The notes beneath the pieces are model-generated. The model had not been told where the DNA came from. It made no database searches and worked only from the letters and a program-made list of their open reading frames with translations. Source: a virus. Taken from it: DNA of 64,000 bases. Each line of letters starts with the position of its first letter. The first letter of the stretch is position 1. This document shows positions 35,801-44,708 of this stretch, piece after piece. The stretch lies in IMG/VR virus record IMGVR_UViG_3300027801_002517, positions 1 to 64,000 of that record; one strand, 5' to 3'. The position numbers were made by a program, and so were the translations under genes.

Positions 35801-37720
35801 AGAAATTTATCTTTTACAGAATCTTCTGCTCTTAGTGAATCAGAATTACCTTTGTCAACTCAATTTCTTTTAGCCCCAAAAGATTTAAGCACTATCGTTG
35901 ATTACAATGGTAGAATGAAATGTTATGTTAGATATGACAATAGTCAATTTTTGGATATGAGTACAGTATCTAAAGATAAGATCGTACAGCAGTCACAAGG
36001 GGATAGAGGTTTTATCCCTGATATTATGGAGGAATTAGAAAATACAAATCCTGCTCATGTTAATAAAATTAAAATGAATAGAGAGAAGAATTTGAATGCA
36101 ATAGATACTCCAAAAACTGTTACATTTGTTTCGTGTGATATTGATGCTCAATTGTATATGTGTCCAAAGCCCTCTGGTTCACAAGTTACTGTTTATGGCA
36201 GGAATGTAGAATATGTAGCAAATGAAAGACCATTACAATTTAAAGAGGAATCTTCTGGATGTTATAAACCAGTCATTCAAAATCAATATAGAATATATTC
36301 GCCAAGTACCAATGGTGGTGCTGATGGTCAGGTTGTAGAAAATACAGATTTCCAAAGAACATATAATGAATATTTAGATGCTCATTTAATCGATACTGAA
36401 AAAGAAAATCTTGATCCAGATCATGTATATGCCTTAATTACTATACCTGGTAGAATTAAGCCTATCATAGATTCTAGATACAACGATGCAGAACTTTATG
36501 CTGTCAATGCACCCGTGATTAAACATAATTTGACTCAAGATGTGGTGCGAGGCCCGAAGGGTTTTGAAAAACCAGCACCTGCTGTAAATAGGGATGAATT
36601 TACTTTTGACTGTCCATTAGCATTAAGTGATTTTAACAAATTGGATGAAGCGGGAATAACTAATGCAGAAAAAGCAAAAACACTTTTAAATTGGCAAAAA
36701 CAGGAGTTTAAACAGTTCAATGCCGGTATAAGAGCACAACGAGAAGTTATGAATTCTGCATCTCAAGGGAATGAAGATTTTAATGTAAGCAAGTCACAGC
36801 CTTCACCAGTATATCCAGATTTAGTTGCTATGCCATTACTTTCTAACGAAAGGTGCTATGGACCTTGGATGTCTGCGAGTATTATAGATTCCAATGCTTC
36901 AGTAAGATACTCAAATATAGGTGGTAAAGTAGAATTTGTCAAGGATGAAAATCTTGCTCCTTGGAATTTTGCTGGTTATCAATTAATGAACGAGGCTGGG
37001 TCGTTACAGGCTCAATTTTCTAATAGCCTATTATTGTTTGGTGAAAAGGGTAGTTTCTCTATGCCTGAAGCACCAACTGGATTATCTATTGCTGCAGCAT
37101 TAAAAGCTGGTGGTCCTCTTGTCACTTCTATTAATGTTTCTGTTGGTGATTCAAGTATTCGTACCAGTGTAAATATGGATCTATATACTTCACGGTTTGG
37201 TAAATTACAGAAACAAAAAGAAGAATTAATCGGCAAAATTTCGAGAGAAAGACAAAAAATTATTGATCAGAATAATAGTATGGTTCGTCAAGGAATTGGT
37301 AAATCATTTTCGAATGTTAACTTAGCGGCTCCACTATTACAAACAGGGGAAATTTTAGAGAGGGCTGCGGAAGATATGGATACTGTATTTAATCAATTAA
37401 TGTCGAATCAAACGGTGTCTTTTAAGTCTCGTGTTGATGTTACGTCAGCTAGGGGTATAAATGGTAGTCCAACAACAGTACTGAATCGTGGGCAAAGTGC
37501 TGCGACTGAGGGTGATTCAGATGGAATAAGAACAGAGGCTAATTTATCTTCAGCGGCAAGACATTCACGAAAAGATAAAAGGTTTAATAAACGCCCTGGT
37601 GATGACACAGAAATATTCTCCGCAGATGGGAGGAGTAGTTCTCAATTTATTGATGGTGAAGGAATGGATAATATGGACCTAAATGATGTTAGTGATTTAT
37701 TCGGTGAACAAGTTGTATAG
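32861..37720 (+). CDS. Large tail-tip/baseplate hub candidate, 1,619 aa
   Basis: The N-terminal ~250 residues look beta-rich, with FNISAGFGDTSSQLSVDLVN, GTPVYFKFG and FGGILQSYTQ then YSLNVTDPREIL. This order resembles hub proteins of the gpD/gp27 type (strand-rich barrel with a V-F-x-G-x-I/V-x-S-x motif). The middle part is alpha/beta without recognisable catalytic residues. Near the C-terminus is a short coiled coil (KLQKQKEELIGKISRERQ), followed by a Ser/Arg/Asp-rich, probably disordered tail. It probably organises the tail tip around the tube end. Assignment is by analogy and position. Confidence 0.4.
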   Translation: MSDYSVIPPSAVYGNDWPDHHVLPQGKGGSISQAGWTEETQGFPQQTFLGASIRSFNISAGFGDTSSQLSVDLVNDEYNKSDGLPAGQGDDVYHSGLLDTFRPPVVGTPVYFKFGKNFATIDQSYRKTLDDTYNESTIPSVIDFPTVTTNGDITQIPGDNYFLRDTTGTGANTVHTWVDKSSLLDATNNSRGKDHFVFGGILQSYTQTKGPNGNPLYSLNVTDPREILSNASVILNNYQGTTFNNKNLFNVYGFLEYDVSDELKEEIEGTDVLPNTDLESKNILTKNVDAQGIITYTGDDTYSFNSLPFSISNLPPSFPITGQGFARRGDQGIPWYRVDQALTALFGFNGALPDEYVNAGFGGTIDFRGYKYVVDFTGIPLEKIPQMYFMDFDQLTLMDLAQELADVISHDLFVSLLPVIDHPAYSWLYNLNQYNIDNGNTTDVITGVIRIDAIDRSVQPDYGSIKSYIDDLAVNGVEVENQDVGFELSNVTTDKFVVGANEVDMFYFTNHRDRNNLQLRRKNNGLPNDFELLEETQWDLETSLKQQILPFYGFLGKSAVTIPRGFGAYQQILLDTSKLNAYGVGNYYITTELELRNALSSYQDWAKFLTDYSELYIEDLSADQQFYKGYAGAALVNLQDDASMQSLLDKYSETSDRNRLALEAIKNGNYGVTVPRCLFNSDKDFMGNDGYPASPCSPPYGYPLYYKRAEKIGIFQAASADFGAPYLKIQSNYEELKKRLADKLDNGSIVVEEDDLSDVLEDIISGTMDDIDISSLSAGSLKSLYGEFEEGRKITKDYKNFYQLVGQTVRAANVLTSNKSYIAAVTDIGLDGEKNAKKVYAFLKRIAEENLGKKFLVKIPKACNLSYDSKFEFDTSEVEIEKGPFGFKPQPINFDAGYSSSTEFNIEISGLLTQIQTIDVNQGTSAMSSRELFNHYLDKDAKAEYTYGALKNNYNPVSEKWEFNYQPATNGGFFNFALHNRNLSFTESSALSESELPLSTQFLLAPKDLSTIVDYNGRMKCYVRYDNSQFLDMSTVSKDKIVQQSQGDRGFIPDIMEELENTNPAHVNKIKMNREKNLNAIDTPKTVTFVSCDIDAQLYMCPKPSGSQVTVYGRNVEYVANERPLQFKEESSGCYKPVIQNQYRIYSPSTNGGADGQVVENTDFQRTYNEYLDAHLIDTEKENLDPDHVYALITIPGRIKPIIDSRYNDAELYAVNAPVIKHNLTQDVVRGPKGFEKPAPAVNRDEFTFDCPLALSDFNKLDEAGITNAEKAKTLLNWQKQEFKQFNAGIRAQREVMNSASQGNEDFNVSKSQPSPVYPDLVAMPLLSNERCYGPWMSASIIDSNASVRYSNIGGKVEFVKDENLAPWNFAGYQLMNEAGSLQAQFSNSLLLFGEKGSFSMPEAPTGLSIAAALKAGGPLVTSINVSVGDSSIRTSVNMDLYTSRFGKLQKQKEELIGKISRERQKIIDQNNSMVRQGIGKSFSNVNLAAPLLQTGEILERAAEDMDTVFNQLMSNQTVSFKSRVDVTSARGINGSPTTVLNRGQSAATEGDSDGIRTEANLSSAARHSRKDKRFNKRPGDDTEIFSADGRSSSQFIDGEGMDNMDLNDVSDLFGEQVV

Positions 37721-37734
37721 TTAGGATTAATATT

Positions 37735-40700
37735 ATGGCAGATACACATACAATTACAACTACAAATCCCATAATGATCGATATTGGACTTGGGTCTTTT
37801 ACGACGGGTGTCTTGTATAATTGGGTTACTGATGAAAATGGTGCTAATTTAATTAATATTACACCAGATTACTGGGATGCTTTCTTTGACCAGCCCAATG
37901 ATCCTCTCGCTGCGATGCGACATATTCTAACACAAAATGTTCCAGCGGGAAGTGATAATCAGTTTTATATTAAAACCACCAGACCAAAAGATAGGACATT
38001 TGAAAATAAAATCTATACTAATCTCGATGCTGATACTACATATATTTCTAACTGGAAGTATAATGTAAACAATTTAAGCTATTCTTTTAATAGTCTCAGG
38101 ATTGGTGATTTTTCATCTGGTGCTGGAGAATATGCGGATAAGATAACTCCTATCATCCAGATGAGCGAGTGGGTGAATGACAAAAGACATATAAATGAAA
38201 CTACATATCCTGCTCGTGCTGTATTCTTTAGAGATATTCGTCTAAGTAAATCTAAAGGGATTACTTGGACTAACAATGTAGATATTCGTCTACCCGGATC
38301 TGATCAAGTATGTACTATTCCAGTTGAATGGAAACTTGTTTTACAGCAAAAGAAACCTCGTAGAAGTCATGTAGCTGCTACTAAAAATCCAGTTTTTTCT
38401 ATCTCTAATCAAAATTCATTAGGTCAACAATCTGGTGGTAGAGATGACGATGGTCGTCAAATCGGTAGTAAACGAGCTGCTGGTGAATTATCTATGTGGA
38501 GAGATCCTGTTTCTGGTAAAATGCGTGCTGGAAATAAATTGGTTATGGCTGTAATGACTACTGATCTTGCTTCTGCTCCAGCACCTGAAAATGGAGTTGA
38601 AGCTACTCCCAAGGATTCTCAAGATCCCGTCAAAGGGCAAGGGAAAACCTTTGGAAGAGCAAGACCCATTGTTATGAAGGATGGTAATGCTTTTGATTGG
38701 GGTCCAGAATACAAATATAAAAACTCTTGTGGACTTACTACTGATGAAAAAAATGAATTATATGATGTTCAAGTAATAAATGTATTTTCAAATGTTTCCT
38801 TCGTTAAGGGTGAACAGGTAATGTTGACCGATAACGGTGCGGAGGGGGTTTGGCAACCTTTAAAAATAGGTACTACAGATGCCGCTGGAGTTACGCCAGA
38901 GGTCAATGGGTGGGAATTTATGTATTTAGCATCAAATTCAACTCATTATTTTCGCACTGCACCTGTTTTCTCCGTCCTTGGTACACCTGTTGGAGGAGGG
39001 ACTCTCCTTAATTTTTCATCTTATGAAAGTGCTATATATGATTTATATTATGATATCAATAGACATGACAGTATAATTTTAAATGTAGCCGATAGAATAA
39101 TTGCGGTAGGTACAGCAAATGTCGCAGAAAATGGCTATGTACAGTTAACATCTTTTGATTTTATGGGAGATAGTGTTGGGGGTTTAAGAGGTGCTAAACA
39201 CGCATTGTCAAATACTCAATTTGGAGCAAGAGTAGATAAAGAAGAAATACACGCAATTAATGATAGATTACCAGGCAATACAACTTCTCCGTTTTTTGGT
39301 TGTGTATTTCCAGGTGGATATACTGGTGGTGAAAAGTATACAAGTTATAATACCCAGCTTAATACTCCTCTTGTAGCCACAAATTCAAATTACATAAAAA
39401 CTGTTCCTATTGGGGAAACACCATTTAGTGCTGGCAACTCTGCTAGAACTGGTAATAATTTGGAAACACCGGGGGATATGTTTTCGTCATTTACTGATGA
39501 AACACTTAAAAATCTACCAGCAGATATAGCATTAAATGCTAATTCTGCCAGTACAAATGGTGCTCCAATTCCTATATTAACAGAATTACACCACGCAGCA
39601 AAATATAGAGACAATTATTTACCAGCTACCAGTGACAATGGTGGTTCATTTAAAAGCCGTTTTAATACTTTTTTATCTGATGAATCCAAAAGATGGGCGT
39701 GGTTAAAGACCGCAGATGAAACACCTGCTTATGATTTTGTACCTTTAGATAAAACAACTATACAATTTCGCCCATTAAAAGCAGAGGTTTATGCTTCTCT
39801 TGAGGTTAATGGTGTAGCTTTTCCAAATCTATTTGCTAAAGAATTAGGTAGATTTGGTAGTCAAGAGTGGAAATTATTAGATGATAATTTAGGACCAATA
39901 TCAGATGCAGTGTTGACTCGTGCTGGAACTGGTGGAATTATTGGTCCTCATGGGCAAGGTGCTATAGACTCTTTTGCTTATGGAGTTAAAGACGGTCTTC
40001 TTAATTTACCACCAGATTCAACTGATTATCCATTTCCATATTGGGTTTGGACTAATCAAGGTGACTGGTTGACTTTTGACGAACGACCTGCTGGTGCGGT
40101 TGGTGTTATTGGTGCTAAATGTACAGTTACTGCTACTAATGTTATTACATTCCAAACGGAAAATAATTATGGTATGGATGATTATAAATCAGAGGGAACG
40201 ATTACAAATCCAGCCGGTATAAATCATTCATCGTTTCGTAATGGTACTTATTCTGATTTAAATTGTACAGAAATGTTTGTAAGAATATATCACGCACATC
40301 CTCGACATCTAACTATTTACGACCCAAGATACTTCGCCATACATCATTTTGCTGATGGACCAGGAGATACTGTAATTGGGAAAACTTATTATAACGGCTC
40401 CAGTGAAATCGAATACGCCGACACACCAATAGATCTGCTCAATGCCACTTTTGGAGACCCACCCGAAGAGTATACACAAGCCGCTGATGATAATACTATT
40501 GGTTATCCAAATAACTATTATATATCTGACTCACTAACATATGACGGTGGTGTTGATGTTAGAGTGCCCACATTAATTGGGAACCTTGGTGGGGACCAAG
40601 AACTTGGTGTTATACCTAATATAGGCGAAGAGGTCTATTCAGATTCTCCGTATAGAGAATATAATGACTGGCAGGTTCAAGGTGCTCATCGTGGCAATTT

Positions 40701-41517
40701 ATTGCCTTCTATATCTACAGCAAGGACTATTGGTTTAGGGGGTTGGGGAATTGAATATGATGATACTAGTGGCAGTACAGGAGGCACAGGTTATAGTGAA
40801 TCTGATAGATTTACTACGGACGGTGGCAATGGTACTGGTATTCTTCTAAAACCAATTCTTAATAATGGCTCTATTACCACTTTTGAAGTTGTTGATGGAA
40901 AATTAGGTTATAATTTTAGACCTGGTGATTTCTTTTCTGAAGAAATTTTACAGAATGATGAACATAGTTGGGATTCAGCTCAAGTGAAAATTGTTCCAAC
41001 TGGTACTGTGACTGGAAAAGATCTCAAAGCTTATATTGCTTTTGGTATAATCACTGATTCTCCAACTACTATTAATAGACCCGCAGAAGCTTCGAGTTCT
41101 TCATTTACTAAAATAACTGGTAGTGTTCCTACACATCCTTCGTTTAGCCCTATATTTAACCAAATGTATACTGGCACAGATTCAGTACCAGTAGAAATTA
41201 CTAATCCCAGCTCAGACAATAAATATGATGTATTTTTACATTTTCATAATGATATTTCACACACATTTGGGCAAACTATGACTGCAGCTTTTGTACCTAC
41301 TGCTATAGACCAAGTAATTCAACTTAAGATGATACCAGATGGTTCAGCGAGTAGTGCAGCATCCGCTTCTAGCAGTGCCAGTTCAAGTTCAAGTTATGCT
41401 GATAGTAATGCTGCTACAAGTTCTGCTGTCTCTAACATTCGATCTCAAGCATTTCAGAATACTCTAACTGGTGGAAATGCTGGTGTTGTAAGGTCTACTA
41501 GCCTCTTTGGTTTTTAA
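37735..41517 (+). CDS. Large tail structural protein with serine/alanine tail, 1,260 aa
   Basis: This is a 1,260-residue protein with no signal peptide or membrane segment. The first ~230 residues form a beta-rich unit (IMIDIGLGSFTTGVLYNW), followed by a basic linker (QQKKPRRSHVAA). The long middle part is Gly/Tyr/Asn-rich. The C-terminal ~60 residues include a low-complexity Ser/Ala run (SASSAASASSSASSSSS), probably a flexible linker or glycosylation-prone segment. A late-promoter-like site follows the gene. It is likely a tail-tip or fibre-attachment protein; the family is not recognised. Confidence 0.45.
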   Translation: MADTHTITTTNPIMIDIGLGSFTTGVLYNWVTDENGANLINITPDYWDAFFDQPNDPLAAMRHILTQNVPAGSDNQFYIKTTRPKDRTFENKIYTNLDADTTYISNWKYNVNNLSYSFNSLRIGDFSSGAGEYADKITPIIQMSEWVNDKRHINETTYPARAVFFRDIRLSKSKGITWTNNVDIRLPGSDQVCTIPVEWKLVLQQKKPRRSHVAATKNPVFSISNQNSLGQQSGGRDDDGRQIGSKRAAGELSMWRDPVSGKMRAGNKLVMAVMTTDLASAPAPENGVEATPKDSQDPVKGQGKTFGRARPIVMKDGNAFDWGPEYKYKNSCGLTTDEKNELYDVQVINVFSNVSFVKGEQVMLTDNGAEGVWQPLKIGTTDAAGVTPEVNGWEFMYLASNSTHYFRTAPVFSVLGTPVGGGTLLNFSSYESAIYDLYYDINRHDSIILNVADRIIAVGTANVAENGYVQLTSFDFMGDSVGGLRGAKHALSNTQFGARVDKEEIHAINDRLPGNTTSPFFGCVFPGGYTGGEKYTSYNTQLNTPLVATNSNYIKTVPIGETPFSAGNSARTGNNLETPGDMFSSFTDETLKNLPADIALNANSASTNGAPIPILTELHHAAKYRDNYLPATSDNGGSFKSRFNTFLSDESKRWAWLKTADETPAYDFVPLDKTTIQFRPLKAEVYASLEVNGVAFPNLFAKELGRFGSQEWKLLDDNLGPISDAVLTRAGTGGIIGPHGQGAIDSFAYGVKDGLLNLPPDSTDYPFPYWVWTNQGDWLTFDERPAGAVGVIGAKCTVTATNVITFQTENNYGMDDYKSEGTITNPAGINHSSFRNGTYSDLNCTEMFVRIYHAHPRHLTIYDPRYFAIHHFADGPGDTVIGKTYYNGSSEIEYADTPIDLLNATFGDPPEEYTQAADDNTIGYPNNYYISDSLTYDGGVDVRVPTLIGNLGGDQELGVIPNIGEEVYSDSPYREYNDWQVQGAHRGNLLPSISTARTIGLGGWGIEYDDTSGSTGGTGYSESDRFTTDGGNGTGILLKPILNNGSITTFEVVDGKLGYNFRPGDFFSEEILQNDEHSWDSAQVKIVPTGTVTGKDLKAYIAFGIITDSPTTINRPAEASSSSFTKITGSVPTHPSFSPIFNQMYTGTDSVPVEITNPSSDNKYDVFLHFHNDISHTFGQTMTAAFVPTAIDQVIQLKMIPDGSASSAASASSSASSSSSYADSNAATSSAVSNIRSQAFQNTLTGGNAGVVRSTSLFGF

Positions 41518-41537
41518 ATTAATAAATAACATTTTCC

Positions 41538-41545
41538 GTGTATAA
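41538..41545 (+). promoter_or_regulatory. Late-promoter-like element before the last structural gene
   Basis: GTGTATAA, followed by TACAATATAAT, lies 42 bases upstream of the ATG at 41,580 and is the same octamer as that before the tube gene. A TAGGAGA ribosome site follows. The AT-rich 60-base gap is unusual in this tightly packed module, which supports a regulatory role. Confidence 0.4.
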
Positions 41546-41579
41546 TACAATATAATGACCTTCTTTTAGGAGAATTTAA

Positions 41580-42320
41580 ATGGCAGCTATTACATTTCAT
41601 ATAAATAACTTTGAAGCGGCAGCAAATCAGACTACTGAAGCTACATTGATTCGACATGACCTTGGTTCAGGTCTTGGTTTCTATGGTGGTGGATTTGGTA
41701 TTTCCGTGCCTGTTGCTGGCTATCAAGATACAACTTTCGTCACCAGTGCTGATGGTACTACTCAGGCGGTTCAGACGCAGAATACAAAATATGTTTCAGA
41801 AAGTGGCTTATCTTTCAATAGTGCTGGTTCTGCTGGTACATCTGGTATTCCTAACTTTAAAGCACCACTCAATATTAGATTTACTCATGATTCTGCTGTT
41901 AGTGTTCAGAATTGTAAATTGAGAATTTTTGATAGAAGTGATATTGGAACTCATGCTACTGAGGTTACTACTAAAGCTTATGAATTGAGACATCCTAATC
42001 CTCTTGATGGACATAGTGCTGATAAAGGACATTTAGCACATCGTGGTTCAGCTAATCACGGCTGGACAGAATATGACCCTACAGAAGGTGGCACTCCACC
42101 CGATTTGACTTTAACAGCATCTCCTGGTACAAGTGGATTAAATACTACAGCGGGTGATGTACTACCTACAGGTGATGGGTCTTATTTCAATCATCTGACT
42201 AAAGAAGGTGCAGCCCACCAAGCTACAAGGCACGATTGGTATTTAGCATTATCTGCTTCTCCAACTACCATTGGTAGTAAAACAAACTATGGATTATACT
42301 TCACTTTAGAGTATATTTAA
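41580..42320 (+). CDS. Virion structural protein, likely abundant
   Basis: This is a 246-residue protein rich in Gly, Ser, Thr and His, beta-rich in appearance (FYGGGFGISVPVAGYQ, KAPLNIRFTHDSAV), with no membrane segment. It has its own promoter-like site and strong ribosome site and is directly followed by a terminator, so it is probably an independently regulated, highly expressed virion component such as a decoration or tail-tip protein. The family is not recognised. Confidence 0.5.
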   Translation: MAAITFHINNFEAAANQTTEATLIRHDLGSGLGFYGGGFGISVPVAGYQDTTFVTSADGTTQAVQTQNTKYVSESGLSFNSAGSAGTSGIPNFKAPLNIRFTHDSAVSVQNCKLRIFDRSDIGTHATEVTTKAYELRHPNPLDGHSADKGHLAHRGSANHGWTEYDPTEGGTPPDLTLTASPGTSGLNTTAGDVLPTGDGSYFNHLTKEGAAHQATRHDWYLALSASPTTIGSKTNYGLYFTLEYI

Positions 42321-42360
42321 GCCGTCACCATTATTTCTTATTATTCGACGGTCATTATTA

Positions 42361-42390
42361 AACCCCCGCCCATGAGGACGGGGGTTTTTT
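42361..42390. terminator. Intrinsic terminator at the convergent gene boundary
   Basis: AACCCCCG (42361-42368) pairs with CGGGGGTT (42379-42386), followed by a T-run on the + strand; the - strand side has a weaker T-tract (TTTAATAAT). It can end transcription of the virion module and, less strongly, of the opposing operon. A smaller CCGTC/GACGG hairpin lies just before it (42322-42351). Confidence 0.85.
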
Positions 42391-42397
42391 ATTTGGT

Positions 42398-42733
42398 CTA
42401 TTCGTTCTTCTCAGTCTTTGGATTCCACTTGGTCCATCCACCATCAGGTAGCCAGTTACCCTCAACATCTTTACGACGTGGGAACAATCCACCACCCTTC
42501 TTGTGGGAACCAAATGCAAGTTTAGCACCACAATCCATACAACGAACTTCGTAATATAGGTTGTCGTCCACATTCCTCACTACAAATCGTACATTCTCTG
42601 ATCCGCATTTGCCACACTTGGTTTCTTCAAAAACCTCCTGAAACTTAGATAGATCTTCGAATACATTCTTTGCAGAATCACCTTCTAATTCTACTGTTAA
42701 TCTACCATTTCCCGTTGTGTAATTTACTCTCAT
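42398..42733 (-). CDS. Zinc-ribbon protein
   Basis: This is a 111-residue protein with a CxxC...CxxC ribbon (C40, C43, C65, C68) and a conserved-looking basic Gly-rich stretch with W (GGGLFPRRKDVEGNWLPDGGW). It is the last gene of the leftward operon, directly after the Rad52-like gene, so it may work in DNA recombination or single-strand binding. That role is inferred from context; the sequence itself shows only a metal-binding ribbon. Confidence 0.5.
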   Translation of the reverse strand: MRVNYTTGNGRLTVELEGDSAKNVFEDLSKFQEVFEETKCGKCGSENVRFVVRNVDDNLYYEVRCMDCGAKLAFGSHKKGGGLFPRRKDVEGNWLPDGGWTKWNPKTEKNE

Positions 42734-43501
42734 TTAATTTCTCCAGTCACTGTTATAGCCAATAATAGACTTAGGGATTGACGATGCATCACGTTGGAAG
42801 GAATTTAACTTTTCGATAGCCGCACTGGCTTGTTTCTTAGTTACTTTTCTACTCACAGATACACTAAACACTTCTTTAAATAAATTGCTTGCATTAATGT
42901 CTAATTGCTTACATTTTACATTAATATGATTACTTTGTGGATCAGTCATTCTTGACGAATCTTGATATTCACCAGCGGTTGGTTCCTCAACCGTTTTTCC
43001 ACGACTAATACTACGTACTACTTGTGCAGTATCTTTCTTGGTTACCTCTTCAGCAGCCACAGCACGTAGTCTGAGAGCCTTCCTCAAAGCTCTGGCTTCT
43101 GCACGGGTTCCAGCCGTAGCGACTGAGAAGGCACAAAATGTATCGTCTGTGTTGCCCTCCCAGCAATCTGCTACATCACCAAAAGATTGTCCGTTCATAA
43201 ACTCGATTTTCCATACTACAGTAGCACGTCCATGAGAATGGTCATCTTTAGGTGGGAACACCTGTACAGGTCCACTACTTCTTACTGGTCCTAAAATTAA
43301 CTCTGCTACTCGTCGTAAGCCAGCAGATAATGGCATACCATCGATTAGCTCGTTAGATTCGAACAAACTGATCACATAATCATTCCATTCTGGAGATGTT
43401 ATATGTGGTGCATCTTCCAATACAATGTCCGTTACAGATGTATCAGTATTCATTGGTGAATCTAATGTAACACTATCAAATAAATCTCTTTCCTCATTCA
43501 T
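42734..43501 (-). CDS. Putative Rad52-like single-strand annealing protein
   Basis: This is a 255-residue protein. Residues ~92-147 run strand-strand-helix: GRATVVWKIEFMNGQSFGDV, then CAFSVATAGTRAEARALRKA. This resembles the Rad52/Sak core, where a strand ending in D-G and a D-V-G-type strand are followed by a helix with A-T/D-x-x-x-R-A-L-R. The C-terminus is basic and helical (RKVTKKQASAAIEKL). Phage annealing proteins work with an exonuclease and a single-strand-binding protein in recombination; the zinc-ribbon gene next door may be a partner. The match is by pattern only. Confidence 0.4.
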   Translation of the reverse strand: MNEERDLFDSVTLDSPMNTDTSVTDIVLEDAPHITSPEWNDYVISLFESNELIDGMPLSAGLRRVAELILGPVRSSGPVQVFPPKDDHSHGRATVVWKIEFMNGQSFGDVADCWEGNTDDTFCAFSVATAGTRAEARALRKALRLRAVAAEEVTKKDTAQVVRSISRGKTVEEPTAGEYQDSSRMTDPQSNHINVKCKQLDINASNLFKEVFSVSVSRKVTKKQASAAIEKLNSFQRDASSIPKSIIGYNSDWRN

Positions 43502-44265
43502 AATTCAACCTCAATAAAGCGTTTAGATTTAGACGGAAAACTTTCCTTAATAGACTCTAAATGTTCAATAATATTATCAAGCAGTTTTTTAGTTCTACTT
43601 AACGATGCAGCATTTAATGCCTTAACTCTTATAACAACAAATCCTCTTGATAGCAATGTTCCATTTTTCTTTAGATCAAACTTTTCTTGTTTTCTTAAAT
43701 GATCATCTCCCCATATTGGTAAAAAATGTGATGGACCGTCTACCTCTATTATAGTCTTCAAATCAGGAATGTACATATCTATTTCTAATTTTTCCATAGG
43801 AATTAAATTTTCGTTATGGAAGTCTACTGAGTATCCTGCTGAAGATAATCCCTTCAAAATTTCTTTTTCAAGCTTTGACCCTTCTTTAGCTGTCCTACGA
43901 ATTGCATTAATGCCAGATGAGATCATTTTTTGTTTGTCTTCTTCTGATCTGGATTCCCATCTTTTTCGGGCTTCTTCTGCTCTTCTCTGTTTGACATCTA
44001 CATCCATATCATCCCAATAACCCTCCATGCTACTGCTGATTTTTAATTTTTCAGCTTCGGTTCTAATTTTCCCCTTTGTTGGGTGTGTAGACGTACCCTT
44101 TTCCAAAGAAACCTTTTGAGCTTCACTGGCATTTCTGGTTTCAATACCATTTTTTATTAATGTCCTTCGGATTTTATTGGGGTATGTCTGTAGCTTTTTT
44201 GCTATTTCGTGTGTACTGTGACCATCTTCATACATAGTGATGATTTTATTATCTATTTTGCTCAT
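43498..44265 (-). CDS. Vsr/DUF559-type homing endonuclease
   Basis: This is a 255-residue protein. The N-terminus is a helix-turn-helix (DGHSTHEIAKKLQTYPNKIR), followed by a NUMOD3-like DNA-binding segment (KGKIRTEAEKLKIS). The C-terminal nuclease domain shows the Vsr/DUF559 pattern: E133/E135, D163 (LEIDMYIPDLKT), E174-V-D176-G, and H180 (GPSHFLPIW). This architecture is that of free-standing phage homing endonucleases such as I-Bth0305I. Unusually, it overlaps both neighbours by 4 bases (ATGA), so it is embedded in the operon's translation rather than sitting in its own gap. Confidence 0.75.
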   Translation of the reverse strand: MSKIDNKIITMYEDGHSTHEIAKKLQTYPNKIRRTLIKNGIETRNASEAQKVSLEKGTSTHPTKGKIRTEAEKLKISSSMEGYWDDMDVDVKQRRAEEARKRWESRSEEDKQKMISSGINAIRRTAKEGSKLEKEILKGLSSAGYSVDFHNENLIPMEKLEIDMYIPDLKTIIEVDGPSHFLPIWGDDHLRKQEKFDLKKNGTLLSRGFVVIRVKALNAASLSRTKKLLDNIIEHLESIKESFPSKSKRFIEVEL

Positions 44266-44708
44266 GTTAACACCTCTAATAATTCTATAGCATCAATGTG
44301 CTCAAATTGGTGTACTGGTTTCTTACCAGTAATTCTGTAAAATTCCTTTGAATCCTCTTCGTCTTCGGTAATAACGTCTATAGTATTTGAAACTTCTAAA
44401 ACTTTTAGTATATCTTTATCATCCCATCTATTGTAGATATGGAAGAGTTTAAATTTGTTCACAATTTTATTGGCACTAAATGCATTATTCAGTGATGTTG
44501 TGAACAATGTTCCCGTGAAGTTCCACATATCCGCAGCGTTAAACATCCCAAAAGCTGGAATTAGAGGATTGTAATCAATATCATTATAGAACAGACTAGC
44601 ATCCTTTATTTTTCTACGTCGAATACTGCTATTGAGAGTTTTGAAAATATCTATGTTGCGATTTTCCGTATTTACTTTGTCTATATAAAAACCAATATTC
44701 TTAAGCAT
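44262..44708 (-). CDS. Hypothetical protein of the sugar cassette, 148 aa
   Basis: This is a 148-residue alpha/beta protein without membrane segment. The segments MWNFTGTLFTTSLNNA and KLFHIYNRWDDKDILKVLE alternate strands and helices in a way that could be half of a GT-B glycosyltransferase, but no sugar-nucleotide motif is visible. Its start lies eight bases before the stop of the reductase gene upstream (44,701-45,630), so translation is coupled. The function is unknown. Confidence 0.45.
   Translation of the reverse strand: MLKNIGFYIDKVNTENRNIDIFKTLNSSIRRRKIKDASLFYNDIDYNPLIPAFGMFNAADMWNFTGTLFTTSLNNAFSANKIVNKFKLFHIYNRWDDKDILKVLEVSNTIDVITEDEEDSKEFYRITGKKPVHQFEHIDAIELLEVLT

Noticed and set aside
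41758-42032. Frames overlapping the 246-aa structural protein on both strands
   Set aside because: They are out of frame with a gene that has a promoter-like site and strong ribosome site; translations are not protein-like.
44262-44708. Idea that the 148-aa gene is a truncated glycosyltransferase
   Set aside because: The layout is suggestive but no nucleotide-sugar motif is present and the junctions are intact on both sides, so truncation cannot be shown.
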